Below the pieces are notes generated by a model. The model ran no database searches. It was given only the letters and a program-made list of their open reading frames with translations, and was not told where the DNA came from. Source: Rhodobacter sp. (GTDB taxonomy: Bacteria > Pseudomonadota > Alphaproteobacteria > Rhodobacterales > Rhodobacteraceae). Taken from it: DNA of 12,655 nt. Positions 7,489-12,655 of this stretch are shown here, piece after piece; the first letter of the stretch is position 1; each line of letters starts with the position of its first letter. The position numbers and the translations under genes are program-made. The DNA is taken from contig PNNE01000105.1 of NCBI GenBank assembly GCA_013824055.1, positions 1 through 12,655 of the forward strand. The letters run 5' to 3'.

Positions 7489-9561
7489 TCAGTTCACCGC
7501 GACCGGCCCGGCCGAGCCAGGCGCGCCCGGCAGCATCTGCGGATGCAGTTCGGCACCGATCTGCTTGTCCGTGGGCACGAAGACCCGCTCGCGGATGATG
7601 TTGTCCTCGGCCCAGTTGTACATGAAGATCGGAGCCCCCGCCGGGATGTTGGCGAAACGCTTGTTGATGATCAGCGCACCGGGATAGGACGTCAGGCCGA
7701 CGGCCGCCACGTTTTCGGTGAACACCCGCTGCCAGGTCTTCATCGCCTCGACCCGGGCTGCCGGATCGCGGCTGCCGGTGAAGGCCCTGATCGCATCCAC
7801 AAGCTGCTGCTCGTAGGGTTGCAGATCCATCTCGCCCGCAGCGTTCGCACGGTGCCAGACCGCGGTCATCGGCCCGATCGGGGCCAGGCCCACCGTGCCC
7901 TGGACCGCCGAGACGTACTCCTGGTTGTTGCGCAGGACCAGCCAGTCCCAGGCGCCGGCGTCACGGGCGTTGTCGAAGTCCTTGCCGGTCAGGCTGTTGA
8001 GCGTGACCTTGACGCCCACGTCGGTCATCATCGCCACGACGCCCTCGGCCAGGTTCCCGTCCGTGGCATAGTCCGAGTTGACCAGAAGCGTCACGGTCAG
8101 GTCGCCACCCTCGGGCAGGTTCACGACCCCGTTCCCGTCCGTGTCGGTCAGCCCCGCGGCCTCCAGCGCCGCTTTCGCGCTGGCCAGGTCAAAGGGATAG
8201 AACACGGTCGATGCCGGATCGTAGTAGCTGGTCGAGGTCAGCAGACCCCCGGCATAGGGCGCCGTGAACGGGCCTTTCACCAGGCTGTCGCCCAGCCGCT
8301 GCCGGTCCATTGCATAGGTGACGGCCTTGCGGAACTCGAGAGTCCGGTTCAGCTCGCGCACCGCCTGGCCGCGGGCATCCGGTTCGCCCCAGCCGTTCGC
8401 CGACTGGTTGAAGAACAACTGATAGCCGATGGACCGGGGCCCGAAGGCCAGTCGCGCCGGGCTTTCCGGATCGGCGGCCTTCTTCAGGCTTTCGACATAG
8501 TTCTCGGGCTGTTCCAGGTTCGAGAAGTCGGCCGTGCCCGCCACCGCCTGCACGTCCCGGTCGCCCCAGGTGGAGAGACGGAAGTGCATCTCGTCCAGGT
8601 AGGGCAGCTGCTGGCCGGTCTCGTCGACCTTCCAGTAATAGGGGTTGCGGCGTTTCACCACGATGTCGTCGGGGCGGTGTTCGACCACGACCCAGGCGCC
8701 CATCGTCGGGAAGTTCATGAAGTCCGACGGAAAGGCGTTCAGGAAGGCCTCATAGCTTTCGCCGCCGTGGTTCGGGTGCTTGGGCTTCAGCACATGCGCC
8801 GGGCCGGGGCAGAAGTTGCCGTAGGCCATCGCGTAAAGCACCTGTTCGGGGAACGGGTCGGCAAAGGTCAGGGTAAAGGTGTAGGGGTCCACAACCGCGA
8901 AGGTCGCGTTGTTGTAAGTGGCCGGGCTTGCCCCCATCAGCGGAGTGACCCTCTCGTCCATGATGACGTCGTTCCAGTAGAACTCGATGTCCTCGACGTC
9001 GAAGGGATCGCCGTCCGACCACCTTGCCCCCTCGATCAGCTTGACCGTCAGGGTCTTGCCGTCCTCGGACCATTCCCAGCCCTTCGCCAGGTTCGGCAAG
9101 GGCTGCAGGTCGGTCGAGTTCACCATGAACAACGGGCCGGTCCGCGTCAGACATTCGACCAGGCCGATGTCGATGCCGCCCCAGCCATAGCTTTGCCCGG
9201 CCCAGAAGTTCCAGCCCTCGGGCCGCCCGCCGATCACGTGGCGCATCACGTCGCCATAGACGCCGGGACCGTCGGGCATGTTCGCGGTCTTGTAGACCAG
9301 CGGCTCTTTCGGCAGGCGCTCGGCCACCGGAGGCAGCTTGCCCGCGTCGACGAAGGCCGTGACCCAGGCCGGTTCGGAATAGGCCGGCAGGGCCTTGAAC
9401 TCGAAGATGTCCGAGCGGTTCACGAAGACCGGTTCGGTCTGCGCCTCGAACTTCGGCGGCTCGGGCGGAGCTGTCGGTGCGGCCATCTCGGCCTGCACCG
9501 CCCCCGCGGATACCCCCATGAGCAGCGCCGCGATCGCAGCGCGCCGGACCTGAATCGTCAT
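7489..9561 (-). CDS. agpA: Periplasmic solute-binding protein of oligopeptide class (AgpA-like, alpha-galactoside uptake)
   Basis: A 690-residue exported binding protein of the SBP_bac_5 class (cluster C, Opp/Dpp type). A signal peptide with RR, a hydrophobic core (IAALLMGVSAG) and an AVQA cleavage site ends near residue 24. The family signature is at about 157-197 (NLAKGWEWSEDGKTL, then WSDGDPFDVEDIEFYW). At about 690 aa it is longer than the usual 530-600 aa peptide binders, as is AgpA of Sinorhizobium, which binds melibiose and raffinose despite belonging to a peptide-binding family. The start at 9561 is set by GGGAGGA 3-4 bases upstream and by the signal peptide; an upstream GTG at 9582 is rejected. 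It is the first gene of the operon, divergent from a MelR-like regulator. Substrate is inferred from the neighbours. Confidence 0.88.
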   Translation of the reverse strand: MTIQVRRAAIAALLMGVSAGAVQAEMAAPTAPPEPPKFEAQTEPVFVNRSDIFEFKALPAYSEPAWVTAFVDAGKLPPVAERLPKEPLVYKTANMPDGPGVYGDVMRHVIGGRPEGWNFWAGQSYGWGGIDIGLVECLTRTGPLFMVNSTDLQPLPNLAKGWEWSEDGKTLTVKLIEGARWSDGDPFDVEDIEFYWNDVIMDERVTPLMGASPATYNNATFAVVDPYTFTLTFADPFPEQVLYAMAYGNFCPGPAHVLKPKHPNHGGESYEAFLNAFPSDFMNFPTMGAWVVVEHRPDDIVVKRRNPYYWKVDETGQQLPYLDEMHFRLSTWGDRDVQAVAGTADFSNLEQPENYVESLKKAADPESPARLAFGPRSIGYQLFFNQSANGWGEPDARGQAVRELNRTLEFRKAVTYAMDRQRLGDSLVKGPFTAPYAGGLLTSTSYYDPASTVFYPFDLASAKAALEAAGLTDTDGNGVVNLPEGGDLTVTLLVNSDYATDGNLAEGVVAMMTDVGVKVTLNSLTGKDFDNARDAGAWDWLVLRNNQEYVSAVQGTVGLAPIGPMTAVWHRANAAGEMDLQPYEQQLVDAIRAFTGSRDPAARVEAMKTWQRVFTENVAAVGLTSYPGALIINKRFANIPAGAPIFMYNWAEDNIIRERVFVPTDKQIGAELHPQMLPGAPGSAGPVAVN

Positions 9562-9744
9562 GTTTCCTCCCTTGGCCAACACTTGTCATGCGACCTTGCG
9601 ATCGCGTCGGTCTTGCCTGCCGGAGCCTTGGGATCCTCCTCCCGACAGCCGGCACAAGGGAAGGTTGCGGAACCGTGAGGATTCCAGCAATATCAGTTCG
9701 TCAGATTGTTTTCCGGTTTTCTAAGATAACAGGACACAGGCGGC
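9562..9744. promoter_or_regulatory. Divergent control region between agpA-like operon and MelR-like regulator
   Basis: A 183 bp intergenic space serves two divergent genes. It contains an AT-richer block (about 9681-9730), the likely promoter area. Possible operator elements are the inverted pair CTTGCCTGCCGG (9612-9623) / CCGGCACAAG (9649-9658), GGTT-GCGG-AACC (9663-9674), and a tandem GTTTTC (9708-9713, 9716-9721). None gives a clean -35/-10 pair with normal spacing, so no promoter is placed. An AraC-type activator binding here is expected from context only. Confidence 0.5.
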
Positions 9745-10671
9745 ATGGACGGCACCCCCCTTGGCACACGCGCGCGGCGCAATCCCAGTCCAGTGCCCAA
9801 CCACGACCGACACTTCTACTCCCAGCAGCGCGCCTTCGGTCGCTTCGGCATCCGCATCTTCGAGCCGGTGCTGATGGCCCAGCCGCACTGGCACGGGCAT
9901 ATCGAGGCGAACTTCTCGGCGAATTTCCGCATGACCTACGACATCGACGGCACCCGCCTGACCATCCCGGAGAACCGGCTGATCCTGTTCTGGGCCGGAG
10001 TGCCGCACCAGTTGACCGCGATCGAACGGCTGGGCGACGAGCCGATCAGGCTGGCCAACATCTACCTGCCGCTCGACAGCTTCCTGCAGATGCGGCACAT
10101 CATGGCGCTGCAAGCCGCGATGATCGGGCGCGGCATGGTGGTGCTGCCGCAATCGCTGTGCGACGCCACGCTGATCCAGCGCTGGTATCTGGACTACCGC
10201 TCGGGCGACTTCGAACGGGCCGAGATCGTCAAGATGGAGCTGAACGCCCTGTTCCGCCGCGCTGTCGTCACCGGCCTGGATTTCCTGCGCCCGCCCCAGC
10301 ACGACATCGGCACCGACCGCAACCTCAGTTCGGCCCACATCCGCCATGTGATCGCGATGGTCCGCTTCGTGCTGGAAAACCTGGACAAGCCGCTGCTGAA
10401 CGCCCAGGTGACCCAGGTGACCGGCCTGCACGAAAACTACGCCTTGGCGCTGTTTTCCAGGACCATGCACGTCCCGCTGAAGATGTTCATCAACCGGATG
10501 CGCCTGATGCGGGCGCGCGCGCTGCTGGTGGAAAGCTCGATTGCGGTCTGGGATGTGGCCGAGCAGTGCGGGTTCAGCTCGCTGACCCAGTTCTACGCCC
10601 AGTTCCGCACCAATTACGGCATGCCGCCCGCGGCCTTGCGCCAGCACTACGTGCAGATGGACCTGCGCTGA
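9745..10671 (+). CDS. melR: AraC-family transcriptional regulator, MelR-like
   Basis: Predicted sugar-responsive DNA-binding activator of the divergent operon, 308 aa (E. coli MelR is about 302). The N-terminal cupin-like sensor domain contains QPHWHGHIEANF (47-58) and LFWAGVPHQLT (81-91), both strongly reminiscent of the HWHGQVEVN and LFWACTPHQLT segments of MelR as I recall them. The C-terminal double helix-turn-helix spans about 205-305. Its first half includes NYALALFSRTMHVPLKMFI (231-249), and its second half includes VWDVAEQCGFSSLTQFYAQF (268-287) and the AraC signature region to YGMPPAALRQ. The ATG at 9745 follows CAGGCGG. Resemblance to MelR, next to a MelA-like alpha-galactosidase, argues for melibiose-type induction; the true inducer is unproven. 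It is convergent with the SRAP gene, 7 bp apart. Confidence 0.88.
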   Translation: MDGTPLGTRARRNPSPVPNHDRHFYSQQRAFGRFGIRIFEPVLMAQPHWHGHIEANFSANFRMTYDIDGTRLTIPENRLILFWAGVPHQLTAIERLGDEPIRLANIYLPLDSFLQMRHIMALQAAMIGRGMVVLPQSLCDATLIQRWYLDYRSGDFERAEIVKMELNALFRRAVVTGLDFLRPPQHDIGTDRNLSSAHIRHVIAMVRFVLENLDKPLLNAQVTQVTGLHENYALALFSRTMHVPLKMFINRMRLMRARALLVESSIAVWDVAEQCGFSSLTQFYAQFRTNYGMPPAALRQHYVQMDLR

Positions 10672-10678
10672 CCGCGTG

Positions 10679-11335
10679 TCAGGCCGCAACCGGCTCGATC
10701 AGGGCCGGGCCCGAGGCCCGGTTCGAGTTGACCGCAACGCCCACCCGGAAGGGCTTGGTCAGCACCCCGGCCTTTGACGCCCGCATCAGCACCGCTGCGC
10801 CATGCCCCGCCTCACCCAGCCAGAGCGGCCAGTCCGCAGGCTCCAGAACCACCGGCTCGCGATGGTGGATCTCGGCCATGCCCGGCCCCGCCTCGGTCGA
10901 GACGATGGCCACCGTGTCCATGTCCCCCCAGCGCTGCCAGACGCCCGCCAGCGCCATCGGCAGGCCATCCGCACGGGTGAAATACCAGGGCAGCCGCGCG
11001 CCCTTTTCGCCCTCGCTCCATTCGTAAAAGCCGCTGGCCGGGACGATGCAGCGCCGCTCGCGGATGGCGGCCTTGAAGGCGGGCTTGGTCGCCACCGTGT
11101 CGGAGCGCGCGTTGATGATCAGCGGCCCGTCGTTCGGCGCCTTGTACCACGACGGGATGAACCCCCAACGCATTGCGCGCAGCCGCCTTTGTCCGCCGTC
11201 CGAGGTGACGACGGCCACCGGGTTCGTCGGGCAGACGTTGAAATTCGGACCCACCGGCAGGTCATTGCCCGGCACGGCGTCGAACAGCGCCGCCAGCGCC
11301 TCATTGGGATGGGTGATGGTGAAGCGTCCGCACAT
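10679..11335 (-). CDS. SRAP domain protein (SOS response-associated, YedK/HMCES type)
   Basis: Protein of the family that crosslinks covalently to abasic sites in single-stranded DNA through its N-terminal cysteine, shielding them during replication. It has 218 aa. The start at 11335 makes the protein begin MCGRFT, so Cys2 becomes the N terminus after Met removal; a longer in-frame extension is rejected for this reason. The other active-site residues are in place: N75 in INARSDT, E105 in SGFYEW, and H157 in EIHHREPV (commonly IHxRMP; here HHREP). WGFIPSW (57-63) is also typical. The gene is unrelated to the neighbouring sugar operon and convergent with the MelR-like gene. No obvious LexA-type GTTC-N7-GTTC box was seen upstream. 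Confidence 0.92.
   Translation of the reverse strand: MCGRFTITHPNEALAALFDAVPGNDLPVGPNFNVCPTNPVAVVTSDGGQRRLRAMRWGFIPSWYKAPNDGPLIINARSDTVATKPAFKAAIRERRCIVPASGFYEWSEGEKGARLPWYFTRADGLPMALAGVWQRWGDMDTVAIVSTEAGPGMAEIHHREPVVLEPADWPLWLGEAGHGAAVLMRASKAGVLTKPFRVGVAVNSNRASGPALIEPVAA
10702..10724 (+). terminator. Possible hairpin terminator after the MelR-like gene
   Basis: GGGCCGGGC (10702-10710) and GCCCGGTTC (10716-10724) can pair over 9 bp in plus-strand RNA, with two G-U pairs and a 5-base loop, starting 30 bp past the stop codon. It lies inside the 3' end of the convergent SRAP gene, and no run of T follows, so this is only a weak candidate. Confidence 0.22.
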
Positions 11336-11341
11336 GACCTC

Positions 11342-11370
11342 AGGATAGGCGATCCCCGGCCAAAGACCAA
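11342..11370 (-). promoter_or_regulatory. Possible promoter of the SRAP gene (would give a leaderless mRNA)
   Basis: On the minus strand TTGGTC (11370-11365), a 17-base spacer and TATCCT (11347-11342) resemble -35/-10 elements (3/6 and 4/6 matches). Transcription would begin about 7 bases downstream, at or next to the ATG at 11335, leaving almost no leader. A GAGG lies only two bases before the ATG, too close for a normal ribosome site, which is compatible with leaderless initiation. Confidence 0.3.
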
Positions 11371-11600
11371 GTCGCGGGGGTGGCGGGCCGAGCCAGGCTA
11401 CCCCGACAGGCAGGTCCGCCATGCCGCCGCCCCGGATCGCCGGTCGAGGGCAAGACCTGGGCCATGCCCGCCGCTTCTGGCGCGACGCCCTTGGTATCGC
11501 ATGATCCAAAGCCGTCCCGACGGCGCCGAGGGATGGATGGCATCCTTCAGGAAAGACCAGGGCCGCGACCTGGCGCTTCACTCCGTGCTTGGCTGAACCC

Positions 11601-11665
11601 TCGTCGTGCGCCTTCGGCTTCTCCTCGCAAGCTTGCCCGCGAGGAGCGACCAAAGGAAGCGACGA
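11601..11665. repeat. Imperfect 65 bp intergenic palindrome (REP-like candidate)
   Basis: Three nested arms pair in register: TCGTCG (11601-11606) with CGACGA (11660-11665), CCTTCGG (11611-11617) with CCAAAGG (11650-11656, 6 of 7), and CTCCTCGC (11621-11628) with GCGAGGAG (11639-11646). The separations are 3-4 bases on both sides, and the loop is 10 bases. The single mismatch in the middle arm becomes a G-U pair in minus-strand RNA. The symmetry suggests an extragenic palindromic element or a structured RNA. Only one copy is in the window, so genomic repetition cannot be seen. Confidence 0.5.
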
Positions 11666-11909
11666 ACCTTGGCTGGCGCGCTTGCCCCAGAGTCCTGATC
11701 CGGCCTTCGACGGCACCCTTAACGGCCCAGGGCAGCTTCACTCGCCCAACTGGACCTCATCTGCGTCGCTAGTCTGCGGTGACGGTGTGCACCGCAAGAC
11801 CGTGCCCGGGCCCTGCCTGCTGTCAAAGGACAAGAAGCCTGCGCGCCGATCCTGCCATGTTTTTGCCCAGATACAACCTGTGGTAAGTGCCTCACATTGC
11901 AGACACAAA

Positions 11910-11948
11910 TTAACCCTTGGTTAACCTCGATCCGGGCCCGCGTAGAAC
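11910..11948 (+). promoter_or_regulatory. CtrA-like box overlapping a possible promoter of the repeat-rich exported protein
   Basis: TTAACCCTTGGTTAA (11910-11924) fits the alphaproteobacterial CtrA consensus TTAA-N7-TTAA and is also a palindrome with 6-base arms. Its right half-site overlaps a possible -35 TTAACC (11921-11926), followed by 16 bases and a possible -10 TAGAAC (11943-11948). A CtrA site at -35 is the typical arrangement for activation. The start codon is 46 bp further on. The match is direct; the regulation is inferred. Confidence 0.45.
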
Positions 11949-11994
11949 AAATCAGGCGCGCAGAAAGGAGGCACAAGCTTCGAAAGGCATTGCC

Positions 11995-12639
11995 ATGAAA
12001 AAGATCCTGCTCGCGTGTGCTTTCGTCACGATTGCTCCGAGTGCCAATGCAGAAACCGGTGCCGTCCCGGACTGCGATTATGTCGAAATCCGCAATCTCA
12101 AGGTCTACCAGCACGTCATATCTGGCTGCTCGGTGGGCGCCGCCAAGTCCGACGCTCGCGCCGCACCGGCCATGCCGACGATCCAGCCGGTGCCCAAGCC
12201 GATCCTCGTGGCCGAGCCCGAATTGCCGGTCAAGCCCGACCCGGTCCCGGACCCGGTGTCCGAGCCGACGCCCCTTGGCCAGCCGGACCCGCAGCCCGAG
12301 CCCGAAGCGGCGACGGAGCCCGAAACGCCGACGGAGCCCGAAACGCCGAAGGAGCCCGAAACGCCGAAGGAGCCCGAAACGCCAAAGGAGCCCGAAGCGC
12401 CGAAGGCGGACGACAAGAACGACAAGAACGACAAGAACGACAAGAACGACAAGAACGACAAGAACGACAAGAACGACAAGAACGACAAGAACGACAAGAA
12501 CGACAAGAACGACAAAAACGACAAAAACGACAAGGAGGAGAAGAAGGACAAGGAGGAGAAGAAGGACAAGGAGGAGAAGAAGGACAAGGAGGAGAAGAAG
12601 GACAAGGAGGAGAAGGAGGAGAAGAAGAACCAAGGCTGA
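11995..12639 (+). CDS. Exported protein with three C-terminal tandem-repeat arrays
   Basis: Not a recognised family. 214 aa. A signal peptide begins MKKILLACAF and has a predicted cut after ANA (residue 19). A short mature N-terminal part (20-58) has two cysteines (C27, C45) that could form a disulfide. A proline-rich linker (59-106) follows, then five copies of (T/K)EPE(T/A)P, thirteen copies of DKN, and nearly five copies of DKEEKK, ending KKNQG. The tail is a highly charged, surely disordered chain that could span the envelope or bind ions or cell-wall polymers; no function is assigned. The ATG at 11995 is chosen for its signal peptide and the GAAAGG 7 bases upstream. A stronger AGGAGG at 11966-11971 lies 23 bases away. 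An in-frame TTG at 11917 would overlap the CtrA-like box and is rejected. LLAC (5-8) is too close to the N terminus for a convincing lipobox. Confidence 0.75.
   Translation: MKKILLACAFVTIAPSANAETGAVPDCDYVEIRNLKVYQHVISGCSVGAAKSDARAAPAMPTIQPVPKPILVAEPELPVKPDPVPDPVSEPTPLGQPDPQPEPEAATEPETPTEPETPKEPETPKEPETPKEPEAPKADDKNDKNDKNDKNDKNDKNDKNDKNDKNDKNDKNDKNDKNDKEEKKDKEEKKDKEEKKDKEEKKDKEEKEEKKNQG
12313..12402 (+). repeat. Tandem repeat, 18 bp x 5, encoding (T/K)EPE(T/A)P
   Basis: Five in-frame units of (A[C/A]G)GAGCCCGAA(A/G)CGCC(G/A) within the exported-protein gene. The first two units start with ACG (Thr) and the last three with AAG (Lys). Differences between units are few, indicating recent duplication. 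Confidence 0.9.
12412..12528 (+). repeat. Tandem repeat, 9 bp x 13, encoding DKN
   Basis: Thirteen perfect-length units of GACAAGAAC. Eleven are identical, and the last two carry AAA in place of AAG. The unit length is a multiple of three, so copy-number change lengthens or shortens the protein without a frameshift. Confidence 0.95.
12529..12615 (+). repeat. Tandem repeat, 18 bp x about 4.8, encoding DKEEKK
   Basis: Four identical units of GACAAGGAGGAGAAGAAG (12529-12600) and a fifth that loses its last codon (12601-12615), followed by GAG GAG AAG AAG. It follows the DKN array without a spacer and shares its GACAAG start, so it may have arisen from it. Confidence 0.93.
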
Positions 12640-12655
12640 CGCGGGACACCGATCA

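Larger units (their letters stand above)
11336..11994. other. Long non-coding stretch (about 660 bp)
   Basis: No convincing gene was found here. Short ORFs exist in several frames, but they are arginine/proline-rich, lack ribosome sites and recognisable domains, and overlap one another. The stretch holds the possible SRAP promoter at its left end, a 65 bp imperfect palindrome in the middle, and a CtrA-like box with promoter elements near its right end. Confidence 0.6.

Noticed and set aside
6616..9678. A 1020-codon open frame on the plus strand, opposite the binding-protein and permease genes
   Set aside because: It is antisense to well-supported genes, rich in Arg/His/Gly/Pro/Ala as expected from a GC-biased shadow frame, and shows no domain motif or ribosome site.
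11336..11716. N-terminal extension of the SRAP frame
   Set aside because: SRAP chemistry needs Cys at position 2, which only the start at 11335 gives.
11589..11924. A 111-codon plus-strand frame in the non-coding stretch
   Set aside because: It spans the palindrome, has no ribosome site or recognisable domain, and runs into the CtrA-like box.
11995..12018. Lipoprotein signal (LLAC) in the exported protein
   Set aside because: The cysteine is at residue 8, leaving too short a hydrophobic stretch; ANA at 17-19 is a better signal-peptidase I site.
12105..12605. Minus-strand open frames with LSFLSFLSF, LVVLVV or CRSCRS repeats opposite the repeat-rich gene
   Set aside because: These are translations of the tandem repeats in reverse frames. 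The plus strand has a signal peptide and a ribosome site; the minus frames have neither.

Overview
The window is GC-rich with densely packed genes. Its codons are strongly GC-biased, and long shadow ORFs fill the antisense frames. Gene content and style (an agp/mel-type alpha-galactoside operon like that of rhizobia, ATGA stop/start overlaps, and a TTAA-N7-TTAA CtrA-like box) suggest an alphaproteobacterium, most likely of the Rhodobacter/Paracoccus group. This assignment is inferred from sequence style and recalled families; no database was searched.

Region 1 (1-9561, minus strand) is one long operon. In transcription order it holds a periplasmic oligopeptide-type solute-binding protein (AgpA-like), a strong intercistronic hairpin, two membrane permeases (AgpB- and AgpC-like), and a two-domain ABC ATPase (AgpD-like). 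These are followed by a GH4 alpha-galactosidase (MelA-like), a flavin-dependent 'tryptophan halogenase' family protein, and a second GH4 glycosidase that runs off the left edge. Gaps after the hairpin are 10 bp or less, and two junctions are ATGA overlaps. The ATPase gene is broken in this sequence: relative to the expected D-loop, two bases are missing within about 10 bp. The second nucleotide-binding domain therefore stops right after its Walker B motif.

Region 2 (9562-10671) is a divergent control region followed by an AraC-family regulator on the plus strand that closely resembles MelR. With the MelA-like enzyme and the Agp-type importer this makes a coherent alpha-galactoside (melibiose/raffinose-like) uptake and hydrolysis locus. 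The unexplained parts are the halogenase and the second GH4, whose active-site motif (CHGV) differs from that of MelA (CHSV). Together they suggest an unusual substrate, possibly an aryl- or indole-containing glycoside; this is speculation.

Region 3 (10672-12655) is unrelated. It holds a convergent SRAP-domain protein (YedK/HMCES type, DNA-abasic-site crosslinker) and a roughly 660 bp non-coding stretch. That stretch carries a 65 bp imperfect palindrome and, near its end, a CtrA-like box overlapping a possible -35 element. Last comes a small exported protein whose C-terminal half is built from three consecutive in-frame tandem-repeat arrays (EPETP[KT], DKN and DKEEKK). No RNA genes, CRISPR arrays, insertion sequences or transposases were seen.
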